Source of the DNA: Bacteroidota bacterium | GTDB lineage: Bacteria > Bacteroidota > Bacteroidia > Cytophagales > Cytophagaceae | Assembly (NCBI GenBank): GCA_023391415.1 | Contig: JAEWAY010000033.1 | Span: 186,001-250,000, forward strand | Length of the DNA: 64,000 nucleotides | Reading direction: 5' to 3' | Shown: piece by piece, positions 26,543 to 35,598 of the stretch | Position numbering within the stretch: position 1 is the first letter of the stretch | Layout of the letters: every line of letters begins with the position of its first letter | Made by a program: the position numbers and the translations under genes | The notes under the pieces: generated by a model | What the model saw: only the letters and a program-made list of their open reading frames with translations | Databases searched by the model: none | What the model was told of the DNA's origin: nothing

Positions 26543-27961
26543 ATGGGCAAAACGTTATTTGAAAAAGTCTGGGACGCGCACGTGGTGACTACCATACCCG
26601 ACGGACCAGATGTATTATATATTGACAAACATCTGATTCATGAGGTAACCAGCCCCCAGGCTTTCGCCGGAATCGAAAAAAGGGGCGTGCCCGTCTTTAG
26701 AAAAGAGAATGTTGTCGCTACAGCGGATCACAACGTGCCGACCAAAGATCAACATCTCCCGATCAAAGAGGCCTTGTCCCGGTTTCAGGTAGACAAGCTG
26801 ACAGAAAACTGCAAAAATCACGATATTACCCTATATGGTCTGGGACACCCCTTCCAAGGCATCGTTCATGTAATGGGACCGGAACTGGGAATCACCCTTC
26901 CCGGAATGACGATGGTATGTGGCGACAGCCATACGTCGACGCACGGCGCTTTCGGTTCTATCGCGTTTGGCATAGGCACCAGTGAAGTAGAGCAGGTATT
27001 CGCTACGCAATGCCTGATGCAGACCAAGCCCAAAACCATGAAGATCGAAATCAATGGCGAGCTTGCGGAAGGCGTAACCTCCAAAGACATTATCCTTTAC
27101 ATCATATCCAAGATTTCCGCCAGTGGCGGAACCGGATACTTTGTCGAATACGCTGGCTCCGCGATCCGGAGTCTTTCCATGGAAGCCCGGATGACCATTT
27201 GCAACATGAGTATCGAAATGGGAGCCAGAGGCGGCATGATCGCGCCCGACCAGGTCACTTTTGATTATGTCCAGGGACGGAAATTCGCTCCGAAAGGTGA
27301 AAAATTTGAGGAAGCCGTCGCTTATTGGAAAACATTATACTCCGACGCCGACGCGAACTTTGACGTAGTTCTGCAATATGACGCCGCCGACATCGCGCCA
27401 ATGATCACCTATGGAACCAATCCTGGCATGGGCGTCAAAATTACCGACAGCATCCCGACACTAGCCGATATTAAAGAAGAAAGCAATAAAGTTTCTTTCA
27501 AAAAATCCCTTGAATACATGGGATTGGAGCCAGGAGAAAAGCTTCTGGGCAAGTCAGTCAACTATGTGTTCATAGGTAGCTGTACCAACTCGAGAATTGA
27601 AGATCTCCGCCAGGTAGCCCAGTTTATAAAAGGGAAGAAAAAAGCGGACAATATACACGCTTTGATCATTCCCGGCTCAAAGCAGGTAGAAAAGCAAGCG
27701 AGAGAAGAGGGTCTGGACAAAATATTCATGGAAGCCGGCTTTGAGCTACGCGAGCCCGGTTGCTCCGCCTGTCTCGGCATGAACGAAGACAAAGTGCCCA
27801 GGGGCGAATATTGCGTATCCACCTCCAATCGTAATTTTGAGGGAAGGCAAGGACCTGGAGCCAGAACATTTCTCGCGAGTCCCCTTACGGCGGCGGCCGT
27901 CGCGGTAACAGGCAAAATAACGGATGTCAGAGAATATAGCAGCGTGTTGAACAATGGATAA
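26543..27961 (+). CDS. leuC: 3-isopropylmalate dehydratase large subunit
   Basis: 472 residues, aconitase superfamily. FEKVWDAHVV at the start, DHNVPT, VCGDSHTSTHGAFG, and the [4Fe-4S] cysteines in GSCTNSRIEDL and GCSACLGMN. Length matches the family. With LeuD it isomerises 2- to 3-isopropylmalate. Its stop overlaps the leuD start by 8 bases, indicating translational coupling of the two subunits. Confidence 0.97.
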   Translation: MGKTLFEKVWDAHVVTTIPDGPDVLYIDKHLIHEVTSPQAFAGIEKRGVPVFRKENVVATADHNVPTKDQHLPIKEALSRFQVDKLTENCKNHDITLYGLGHPFQGIVHVMGPELGITLPGMTMVCGDSHTSTHGAFGSIAFGIGTSEVEQVFATQCLMQTKPKTMKIEINGELAEGVTSKDIILYIISKISASGGTGYFVEYAGSAIRSLSMEARMTICNMSIEMGARGGMIAPDQVTFDYVQGRKFAPKGEKFEEAVAYWKTLYSDADANFDVVLQYDAADIAPMITYGTNPGMGVKITDSIPTLADIKEESNKVSFKKSLEYMGLEPGEKLLGKSVNYVFIGSCTNSRIEDLRQVAQFIKGKKKADNIHALIIPGSKQVEKQAREEGLDKIFMEAGFELREPGCSACLGMNEDKVPRGEYCVSTSNRNFEGRQGPGARTFLASPLTAAAVAVTGKITDVREYSSVLNNG

Positions 27962-28565
27962 GTTTACTAAAATACAATCTTCGATAGTGCCTCTGCCCAT
28001 TGAGGACATCGATACCGATCAGATCATACCGGCCAGATTCCTTAAAGCGACGACCCGGGAAGGTTTTGGCGACAACCTCTTCAGAGATTGGAGATTTGAC
28101 GACAACAACCATCCGAAGGCCGATTTCGTCCTCAACAATCCAATATACAATGGTCAGGTGCTGGTCGCCGGAAAAAACTTTGGTTGCGGTTCCAGCCGGG
28201 AACACGCCGCCTGGGCGATCTACGACTACGGATTCAAAGTGGTGGTAAGCAGCTTCTTCGCGGATATCTTCAAAAACAACGCGCTCAACAACGGTTTGCT
28301 GCCGGTGCAGGTATCGGAAGATTTTCTCAGGAAAATCTTTGGCGCGGTTGAAAAAGACAGCTCCATCCAATTAAGCGTTGACCTCGACAAACAGGAAATC
28401 GCTATTGCCGGTACCGACTTTAAGGAACGCTTTGACATTAACCAATATAAGAAAACCTGTTTGCTTAATGGATATGACGACATTGATTACCTGCTGAGTA
28501 TTAAGGACAAAATCGTCGCGTATGAAAGAACGAGCAAATACAGAAAGCTGGTTTTTGACGAATAA
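27954..28565 (+). CDS. leuD: 3-isopropylmalate dehydratase small subunit
   Basis: 203 residues. The swivel-domain motifs are DIDTDQIIPARFLK and GKNFGCGSSREHAAWAI. Length is normal. It forms the heterodimeric isomerase with LeuC. The start codon lies inside the end of leuC; a 73-base spacer precedes leuB. Confidence 0.97.
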   Translation: MDKFTKIQSSIVPLPIEDIDTDQIIPARFLKATTREGFGDNLFRDWRFDDNNHPKADFVLNNPIYNGQVLVAGKNFGCGSSREHAAWAIYDYGFKVVVSSFFADIFKNNALNNGLLPVQVSEDFLRKIFGAVEKDSSIQLSVDLDKQEIAIAGTDFKERFDINQYKKTCLLNGYDDIDYLLSIKDKIVAYERTSKYRKLVFDE

Positions 28566-28638
28566 AACCGGATTATACAAGGAGAACAAACAATAATTTC
28601 TAGAAACCCTGAATAGTTTCGTATAAATATAGCAGGAG

Positions 28639-29721
28639 ATGAAAAAAAGCATTGCAGTATTAAAAGGAGATGGAATCGGCCCTGAAGTTGTAGACGAGGC
28701 CCTAAAGGTTCTGAATGCCATTGAACGGAATTTCAATCACCAGTTTTCGTACCGGGAAGCGCTCATTGGCGCCGCGGCGATCGACGAGACCGGCAACCCC
28801 TTTCCCAAGGAAACCCTTGAGGTTTGCCAGAGTTCCGACGCTATCCTTTTTGGCGCCATTGGTCATCCCAAGTACGACAACGACCCTACCGCCAAAGTTC
28901 GTCCCGAACAGGGACTTCTCGCTATGCGCAAAGCTTTGAATCTTTTTGCCAACATTCGTCCGATCAACACCTACCAGATACTCGCGAACGCGTCTCCCCT
29001 CAAAGCGGAACTCGTGCGAAATGTCGACTTCGTCGTTTTCAGGGAACTTACGGGAGGTATTTATTTTGGTCAGCCCAGAGGCCGGAGCGAAGACGGCAAC
29101 GTCTCCTTCGACTCTTGCGTCTACTCCCGTGAAGAGATTCTTAGAGTAACCAAACTAGCCTTTGAAGCCGCGTACAGAAGAGACAAGAGAGTAACCCTTG
29201 TCGACAAGGCGAACGTACTCGCTACGTCAAGACTCTGGAGAGAAGTCGTCAAGGAATACGCGAAAGAGCATCCTGAAATCACCCTCGACTTCATGTTTGT
29301 CGACAATGCCGCCATGAAGATCATCCAGAATCCTAAATATTTCGACGTAGTATTAACCGAGAATATGTTTGGCGATATTATTACGGATGAAGCTTCCGTC
29401 ATAACAGGATCACTTGGCATGCTTCCTTCCGCGTCGGTAGGAGATAAAGTAGGCTTGTATGAACCAATTCATGGCTCATATCCGGAAGCTGCCGGCCAAA
29501 ACAGAGCCAATCCTATGGCCGCTATTCTTTCCGCGGCTATGCTCCTGGAAACTTCTTTTGGCCTGACAGAGGAGAGCGCTATTATCCGCAAAGCGGTGGA
29601 GGAAGCGCTTAATCAGGGATTTGTCACCGAAGACATTAATAAAGAAAAGCATTACACGACACGCGAAGTAGGCGATAAAGTAGCCGCTCTGGTCAGTGAA
29701 ATGAAAGCCGCGACTGTATAA
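28639..29721 (+). CDS. leuB: 3-isopropylmalate dehydrogenase
   Basis: 360 residues, beta-decarboxylating dehydrogenase family. Motifs: LKGDGIGPEVVDEALKVL, GAIGHPKYD, FRELTGGIYFGQPRG, VDKANVLATSRLWR, VLTENMFGDIITDEAS and PIHGSYPEAAGQ. It oxidises and decarboxylates 3-isopropylmalate with NAD to give the leucine keto-acid. A purine-rich AGCAGGAG directly abuts the start. Same operon as leuACD. Confidence 0.97.
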   Translation: MKKSIAVLKGDGIGPEVVDEALKVLNAIERNFNHQFSYREALIGAAAIDETGNPFPKETLEVCQSSDAILFGAIGHPKYDNDPTAKVRPEQGLLAMRKALNLFANIRPINTYQILANASPLKAELVRNVDFVVFRELTGGIYFGQPRGRSEDGNVSFDSCVYSREEILRVTKLAFEAAYRRDKRVTLVDKANVLATSRLWREVVKEYAKEHPEITLDFMFVDNAAMKIIQNPKYFDVVLTENMFGDIITDEASVITGSLGMLPSASVGDKVGLYEPIHGSYPEAAGQNRANPMAAILSAAMLLETSFGLTEESAIIRKAVEEALNQGFVTEDINKEKHYTTREVGDKVAALVSEMKAATV

Positions 29722-29753
29722 GGCAACCAACTCCTTCTCTTTTTAAAATTAAA

Positions 29754-31436
29754 ATGGAAAACAAACTCAATAAGATAAGTTCTAGACTTACGGAAGATAT
29801 CACACAACCCGCTTCACAAGCCATGATGTATGGCGCCGGATTTACAGAAGAAGACATGCATAAGGCTCAGGTGGGTATCGCTTCTACGGGTTATGAAGGC
29901 AATACTTGCAACATGCACCTGAACCTGCTTGCCAAATATGTAAAAGAAGGGGTTGAGCAGGCTGGACTAAAGCCGTTACGTTTTAATACAATCGGGGTTA
30001 GCGACGGCATGAGCATGGGTACCGACGGGATGCGCTATTCCCTGGTATCAAGAGAAGTAATCGCCGATTCCATCGAAACTATCGCGGGAGCGCATTATTA
30101 TGATTCGCTGGTGACGATCATGGGCTGCGACAAAAACATGCCCGGCGCGATCATAGCCATGTGTCGCCTCAACCGCCCCGGCCTGATGGTATATGGCGGC
30201 ACCATACGTTCCGGCCATTGGAAAGGAGAAAAGCTGAACATTGTTTCCGCTTTTGAAGCTCTTGGACAACGCTTTGCCGGCAACATCTCCGAAGAAGACT
30301 ATAAAGGGGTAGTCATGAACGCGTGTCCGGGCGCCGGCGCGTGTGGCGGCATGTATACCGCCAATACCATGGCTTCCGCTATCGAGGCTCTCGGCCTCAG
30401 TCTGCCCTATAGCTCATCGGCTCCCGCTACCAGCGAAAAAAAGAAACAGGAATGTTACGACGCGGGACAGGCTATTCGCCAATTGCTGGCACGCGATATC
30501 AAGCCCAAAGATATCATTACTTATAAATCCATCTCCAACGCTGTTCGCGTCGCCATGCTGCTGGGAGGCTCTACCAACCTCGTCTTGCATTTTCTCGCGA
30601 TCGCGAAAGCCGCCGGAATAAATTTTACACTAAAAGATTTTCAGGAACTGTCCGATAAGACTCCCCTCCTCGCGGATCTCAAACCAAGCGGCAAGTACAT
30701 GATGGAAGATCTGGACAATATTGGCGGACTTCCTTCCATTATGCGCATGATGCTTAAGGAAGGCATGCTTTATGGCGACTGTATGACCGTAACCGGCAAA
30801 ACCCTTGAAGAAAATCTTAAGGACTTTCCTGATCTGCCCAAAGAGCAGGATATCATCATGTCGCTTCGGAATCCCATCAAGCAAAGAGGCCATCTTCAGA
30901 TCCTGTATGGCAATATCGCGCCGGATGGTTGTGTAGCCAAGATTACCGGCAAGGAAGGAGAGCGTTTTGAGGGAACCGCCAAAGTATACGACTCTGAAGA
31001 GTCCCTTAATATAGGTATTGAAAAAGGCGAGATCAAAGCCGGCAATGTAGTGGTCATTCGCTACGTAGGACCCAAAGGAGCCCCCGGCATGCCCGAAATG
31101 CTAAAACCAACCTCCATGATCATAGGAGCCGGTCTTGGAGACAAGGTAGCTCTCATCACCGATGGACGGTTTTCAGGAGGAACACACGGTTTCGTCGTAG
31201 GCCATATCACGCCGGAAGCTCAGGTAGGCGGACCTATCGGCCTGATAAAAGACGGCGACAACATCATCGTCGACGCGGTCAACAACACGATCGACGTACT
31301 CATATCTGACGAAGAACTCAACACGCGCCGAAAAGAATGGAAGCAACCGGCCTTCAAAGCGCTAAGCGGTGTTCTATATAAATACATGAAAACGGTAGCG
31401 TCAGCTTCAGAAGGCTGCGTAACCGATGGTAATTAA
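29754..31436 (+). CDS. ilvD: Dihydroxy-acid dehydratase
   Basis: 560 residues. Cluster cysteines in GNTCNMHL, GCDKNMPG and CPGAGACGGMYTANTM, with C-terminal DGRFSGGTHGFVVGHITPEA. Length normal. It makes 2-oxoisovalerate (used by LeuA and for valine) and the isoleucine keto-acid. Thirty-two bases after leuB and 14 before ilvB. Confidence 0.97.
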   Translation: MENKLNKISSRLTEDITQPASQAMMYGAGFTEEDMHKAQVGIASTGYEGNTCNMHLNLLAKYVKEGVEQAGLKPLRFNTIGVSDGMSMGTDGMRYSLVSREVIADSIETIAGAHYYDSLVTIMGCDKNMPGAIIAMCRLNRPGLMVYGGTIRSGHWKGEKLNIVSAFEALGQRFAGNISEEDYKGVVMNACPGAGACGGMYTANTMASAIEALGLSLPYSSSAPATSEKKKQECYDAGQAIRQLLARDIKPKDIITYKSISNAVRVAMLLGGSTNLVLHFLAIAKAAGINFTLKDFQELSDKTPLLADLKPSGKYMMEDLDNIGGLPSIMRMMLKEGMLYGDCMTVTGKTLEENLKDFPDLPKEQDIIMSLRNPIKQRGHLQILYGNIAPDGCVAKITGKEGERFEGTAKVYDSEESLNIGIEKGEIKAGNVVVIRYVGPKGAPGMPEMLKPTSMIIGAGLGDKVALITDGRFSGGTHGFVVGHITPEAQVGGPIGLIKDGDNIIVDAVNNTIDVLISDEELNTRRKEWKQPAFKALSGVLYKYMKTVASASEGCVTDGN

Positions 31437-31450
31437 AGAAAAACCAGACT

Positions 31451-33175
31451 ATGAAACCAACGATTAAGCTTAGAGGAGCCGAATACATCATTAAGCTCAT
31501 TGAATTGCTTGAAGCCAGGGATCTTTTCGCGTATCCCGGCGGAGCGATTCTGCCAATATACGACGCTCTGGCTTTCAGTAAACTTAATTCCGTGCTGGTC
31601 AGGCATGAACAAGGCGCGGCCTTCGCGGCTAACGGCTATGCCAGAATCGCCGGCAGACCCGGGTTTTGCCTTTCCACATCAGGACCTGGCGCGACCAACC
31701 TCGTAACCGGCATCGCCGACGCGTACGCGGATTCTGTCCCGATGATCGCGATTACCGGGCAGGTCGTCAGCTCACTCATTGGTTCCGACGCTTTTCAGGA
31801 AACGGATATTACAGGTATCTGCATTCCTATCACTAAAAAAACATATCTGATCAGCAAGATCGAGGACGCCGCGTCCATTTTTCAGGAGGCGTATCGGGTA
31901 GCGATGGATGGCCGTCCCGGACCAGTCCTGATCGATATACCCAAGGACGTACAAAACGCCTTTATTACCTTGGAGGAAGACTGGGAGCAAAACTATTCTA
32001 TCCCTGAAAAAAGAATTCTTTATAATGTAACCGCCGAAGATATTGACGCGGCTGTCGGATTATTGTCGGAAGCGAAGAAGCCTCTTATTATCGCCGGACA
32101 TGGGGTATTATTATCGGAAGGCTGGAATGAGTTGCGGCAGTTCGCTGAAAGGGAAAATATTCCGGTCGTGACCACCATATTAGGTCTCGGCGCCATAGAG
32201 CATGACAATCCTCTCAATTTTCAATGGCTTGGCATGCATGGCATGAAATATACCAATCTCGCCGTACAGGAAGCCGATCTGATTTGCGCTTTTGGTATCC
32301 GGTTTGACGACCGTATCACCGGAAAACTGGACGATTTCGCCCCCAAAGCCAAAGTGCTCCATATCGATATCGACAAAAGCGAACATGGTAAGAATGTAAA
32401 AACAGATGTGTTCCTGCATGGAGATCTTAAAAAAATCCTGTCCGTACTGCCAGACACGAGAACTGAGATAAATAAAAACGACCGCGCCCGATGGCTATTC
32501 TCCCTCAAGGAGAAAAAGGCGGAGTTCCCGATAATGCCTCCCGAATACGCGCGCTTCAATGAAGTGACCGCCATCAAGGTATTGGAAGACATGATTAGCG
32601 ACGACGCGATTATCACAACCGATGTAGGACAGCATCAGATGTGGGCGGCGCAATATTGTCAGCGCGTACAACCCAATCATTTTCTTACTTCCGGCGGGCT
32701 CGGCTCCATGGGATTCGGCCTTCCCGCCGCGATGGGCGCTCAGGCCGCCGCTCCGGACAAGGAAGTCTGGTGTATTTCCGGAGATGGTTCTTTCCAGATG
32801 AATCTTCAGGAGCTGATTACCTGCGTCCAGGAAAAGTGGCCCATAAAAATCCTTTTGCTCGACAACGCGTACCTTGGCATGGTGAGACAATGGCAAGAAC
32901 AGTTCTATGAGCGCAACTACTCTGGCGTGGAGTTGCTGAATCCGGATTTTGTCATGCTGGCGAAAGCCTGCCATATGGACTCAGTAAAAGCGACCAACGC
33001 CGACGAACTCAGAGAAGCGGTAAAAATGGCCCAGGACTGCAAAGACAAGCCTTTTCTTATACACGCGCGAGTGCTTAAAGAAGAAAATGTACTTCCAATG
33101 GTCGCTCCGGGAACAAGTCTTTCGGACACTATATACTATCCGGCCAAATCTCAGAACATAACTGAGAAAGCCTGA
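31451..33175 (+). CDS. ilvB: Acetolactate synthase large (catalytic) subunit
   Basis: 574 residues, thiamine-diphosphate enzyme. Catalytic Glu53 in VRHEQGAAFAANGYAR, STSGPGATNLVTGIADAY, FAD-region ITGQVVSSLIGSDAFQETD, and the ThDP/Mg motif from GDGSFQMNLQELITC to LLLDNAYLGMVRQW. It catalyses the first common step of branched-chain synthesis. No ilvN regulatory subunit or ilvC follows; the operon ends at a large inverted repeat. An ilvN elsewhere in the genome cannot be excluded. Confidence 0.95.
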   Translation: MKPTIKLRGAEYIIKLIELLEARDLFAYPGGAILPIYDALAFSKLNSVLVRHEQGAAFAANGYARIAGRPGFCLSTSGPGATNLVTGIADAYADSVPMIAITGQVVSSLIGSDAFQETDITGICIPITKKTYLISKIEDAASIFQEAYRVAMDGRPGPVLIDIPKDVQNAFITLEEDWEQNYSIPEKRILYNVTAEDIDAAVGLLSEAKKPLIIAGHGVLLSEGWNELRQFAERENIPVVTTILGLGAIEHDNPLNFQWLGMHGMKYTNLAVQEADLICAFGIRFDDRITGKLDDFAPKAKVLHIDIDKSEHGKNVKTDVFLHGDLKKILSVLPDTRTEINKNDRARWLFSLKEKKAEFPIMPPEYARFNEVTAIKVLEDMISDDAIITTDVGQHQMWAAQYCQRVQPNHFLTSGGLGSMGFGLPAAMGAQAAAPDKEVWCISGDGSFQMNLQELITCVQEKWPIKILLLDNAYLGMVRQWQEQFYERNYSGVELLNPDFVMLAKACHMDSVKATNADELREAVKMAQDCKDKPFLIHARVLKEENVLPMVAPGTSLSDTIYYPAKSQNITEKA

Positions 33176-33197
33176 CAGGACATTTTGATCTTCCGTT

Positions 33198-33266
33198 CTT
33201 ATAACTGAAAATCCCCGCGTAGTTTAACAATCTGATTAGTTAACCGCGGGGATTCTTAGTTATAAG
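33198..33266. terminator. Long inverted repeat between convergent ilvB and cdaA
   Basis: Arms at 33198-33219 and 33245-33266 match at 20 of 22 positions when one is inverted; the core AATCCCCGCG/CGCGGGGATT is perfect and GC-rich. It lies between the stops of ilvB (33175) and cdaA (33292), so it most likely terminates both transcripts. The 25-base loop contains GTTAAC-like self-complementary sequence. Confidence 0.7.
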
Positions 33267-33291
33267 TAAATGGCCTGTTATACAAGAAAAT

Positions 33292-34161
33292 TCAGAACGA
33301 CGCCTCCCCCCCACCTTCGCTTTTCTTTTTCTTTTCCGATTTCTCTTCCAAACGCATCTTTTCTTCATCCTCAAACAGATAAAAGCTAAGTTTCTGTTTA
33401 AGCTCAGCCTTTGAGAGATTGTGAAATAACTGACCATTGTGCGCCAACGCGATCTCTCCGGTCTCTTCCGACACAATAAGCACAACGCTATCAGTAACTT
33501 CGGTCATTCCTATCGCCGCTCTGTGCCGTAAACCATAGTTCGCGGGGATCTCCTCATTTTCAGATACAGGCAATATGCATCTGGCAGCCTTTATACGTTT
33601 ATTGGCGATAATAACCGCCCCGTCGTGGAGAGGGCTGTTCTTCTGAAAGATAGACAAAAGGAGGCGCTTCGATAATTCAGCGTCTATAATATCGCCCGAT
33701 TCGGCGTAAAATTTAAGTTCCGAGCTTCGGCTAAAAACCACCAGCGCTCCCGTATTGGTTCCTCCAAGAATTTTGGCGGCCTCCACAATAGGAGTCAGAT
33801 CAAAACCCGACTTCTTCGACTTCTTTTTCCAGGGCCAGTGCTTAAATAAGTTTTCATTGTTAAACGCGGTAGTTTTGCCAACAATGACTAAAAACTTGCG
33901 GATTTCCTGCTGAAAAAGAATCAGGGCCGCGATCACTCCCACATTGATAAATTGCCCGAGGATAGATGTCAGCAAGTCCATTTTAACCGCCTTTACTACC
34001 AGATAAAACAGGTAAATGGAAAGGACTCCCAAAAAGATCTTTACCGCTACACTTCCTTTCAGTAGTTTGTATAGTTGATAAAGTAGCAGCGTTACCAAGA
34101 GGATGTCGACGACATCGATGGTCGTAATTTCAAGAAATCCGATTTTATATCCTGATATCAA
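33292..34161 (-). CDS. cdaA: Diadenylate cyclase (CdaA/DacA family)
   Basis: 289 residues. Three N-terminal membrane helices (about 13-80, including VDILLVTLLLYQLYKLLKGS) and a DAC domain with the catalytic motifs LHDGAVII and GLRHRAAIGM. It makes c-di-AMP from two ATP at the membrane, controlling turgor and cell-wall processes. The C-terminus is a K/E-rich tail. The start is a TTG whose TG overlaps the folP stop (TTGA), consistent with the conserved folP-cdaA pairing in Bacteroidota. Confidence 0.93.
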   Translation of the reverse strand: MISGYKIGFLEITTIDVVDILLVTLLLYQLYKLLKGSVAVKIFLGVLSIYLFYLVVKAVKMDLLTSILGQFINVGVIAALILFQQEIRKFLVIVGKTTAFNNENLFKHWPWKKKSKKSGFDLTPIVEAAKILGGTNTGALVVFSRSSELKFYAESGDIIDAELSKRLLLSIFQKNSPLHDGAVIIANKRIKAARCILPVSENEEIPANYGLRHRAAIGMTEVTDSVVLIVSEETGEIALAHNGQLFHNLSKAELKQKLSFYLFEDEEKMRLEEKSEKKKKSEGGGEASF

Positions 34162-35012
34162 AAATATAAAGCGTTAAAAAGTTTAACCGTCTGGACAGCT
34201 TCCCTGACATCATGTACTCTCAAAAAAGCCGCGCCCTGCTGCAACGCGACCATGTTTAACGCGATAGTACCCGTCAACGCTTCTTCAGCCGACACGTCAA
34301 GCGTCTTATAAATTAACGACTTTCTGGAAAGCCCCGCGAGAACAGGATGTTCAAATATTCCGAAGCCGCTCAGCTCTTTCAGCAACGTAAAATTCTGACT
34401 TATGTTTTTGGCGAAACCAAATCCCGGATCCAGTATAATATCCTTTACCCCTAAATTAGTCAATATTTCCAGCTTTTTATGGAAATATTGGACCAAATCC
34501 GGAATTAAATCATCATATTCATTCAGTCCGGTCATCGACCGGGGGTCGCCTTTCATGTGCATCAGGATATAGGCTATATCCAGAGAAGCTACCGTAGCGA
34601 ACATATCCGGGTCAAGATTTCCGCCCGAAATGTCATTAATCGCCGCGGCTCCTTGGTCCGCCGCTTTTCGCGCTATCCCAGCCCTGAAGGTATCGACGGA
34701 AACATACGCGTCGGGAAACTCCGCGACCAGACGTTTTAAGGACGGAATCAAACGCCGCGTCTCCTCTTCATCGGAAATATGTTCCGCTCCCGGTCGGGAA
34801 CTGTAAGCGCCCATATCCAGCATAAAAGCTCCATGATTCAACATTTCCTCCGCTTTTTCCAACAGAGTCCTGTCCGAGCTAAACCGACTGCCCGAATAAA
34901 AAGAATCCGGAGTAAGATTCAGGACACCCACCACTTTAGGCTCATCCAGCGAAATTACATTTCCCCGAAGTCTCAATGCTTTTTTTTGCCAAAAAACCGT
35001 ATATTTATCCAC
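34158..35012 (-). CDS. folP: Dihydropteroate synthase
   Basis: 284 residues, TIM barrel. VVGVLNLTPDSFYSGSRF, DMGAYSSRPGAEHISDEEE (phosphate loop), SVDTFRAGIA, INDISGG, and ILDPGFGFAKNISQN are the standard FolP motifs. It joins p-aminobenzoate to the pterin in folate synthesis and is the sulfonamide target. The apparent start is GTG. It diverges from the DUF1599 gene with about 40 bases between. Confidence 0.95.
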   Translation of the reverse strand: MDKYTVFWQKKALRLRGNVISLDEPKVVGVLNLTPDSFYSGSRFSSDRTLLEKAEEMLNHGAFMLDMGAYSSRPGAEHISDEEETRRLIPSLKRLVAEFPDAYVSVDTFRAGIARKAADQGAAAINDISGGNLDPDMFATVASLDIAYILMHMKGDPRSMTGLNEYDDLIPDLVQYFHKKLEILTNLGVKDIILDPGFGFAKNISQNFTLLKELSGFGIFEHPVLAGLSRKSLIYKTLDVSAEEALTGTIALNMVALQQGAAFLRVHDVREAVQTVKLFNALYF

Positions 35013-35051
35013 TCCGAATGCAAAATTTTTAATAACGAAACAACTTTAGCC

Positions 35052-35588
35052 TTGATCAATACTACCGCTACCGAATATAAGGAGGTAATCAGTCTTTGCA
35101 AAGATATTTTTATCAAGAAAACAAAGGATTATGGTACCGCGTGGCGTATTCTCCGGCTGCCATCCATCACGGATCAGATTTTTATCAAAGCGCAACGGAT
35201 CCGTTCCATTCAGGACAAGGGAACTCAAAAGGTCGCGGACGACATTCGCTCGGAGTTCATCGGCATCATAAACTACAGCATCATCGCCCTGATTCAGATC
35301 CAACTGGAAAACGATCAGCGGATGGAACTATCTCCTGAAGATGTTGAAAAATGGTATAGCCAGGAAGCGGACACTACTTTCCATCTGCTGCTGAACAAAA
35401 ATCACGACTATGGCGAAGCATGGAGAGAAATGCGGATCAGTTCCATGACGGATATCATATTAATGAAACTGCTGCGCGTAAAACAGATAGAAGACAATAA
35501 GGGACAGACCGTAATATCGGAAGGCGTCGACGCCAATTACCGCGACATGATCAATTACGCGGTTTTTTGTCTGATCAAACTAAAATAA
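35052..35588 (+). CDS. DUF1599 (nucleotide modification associated domain 1) protein
   Basis: About 178 residues from a TTG at 35052. The longer open frame back to 34779 is antisense to folP and is rejected. Two tandem copies of the domain are visible: FIKKTKDYGTAWRILRLPSI..DQIFIKAQRI (about 14-80) and LLNKNHDYGEAWREMRISSM..DIILMKLLRV (about 110-178), each with K..DYGxAW and an INYxxxxLI end. The family is linked to nucleotide-modification systems but also occurs as a housekeeping neighbour of folP in Bacteroidota. Function unproven. BT_3928 follows 10 bases later. Confidence 0.8.
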   Translation: MINTTATEYKEVISLCKDIFIKKTKDYGTAWRILRLPSITDQIFIKAQRIRSIQDKGTQKVADDIRSEFIGIINYSIIALIQIQLENDQRMELSPEDVEKWYSQEADTTFHLLLNKNHDYGEAWREMRISSMTDIILMKLLRVKQIEDNKGQTVISEGVDANYRDMINYAVFCLIKLK

Positions 35589-35598
35589 GCACATTATT

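Noticed and set aside
34779..35051. N-terminal extension of the DUF1599 frame from an ATG at 34779
   Set aside because: It is antisense to folP and not conserved in the family; family length fits a TTG start at 35052.
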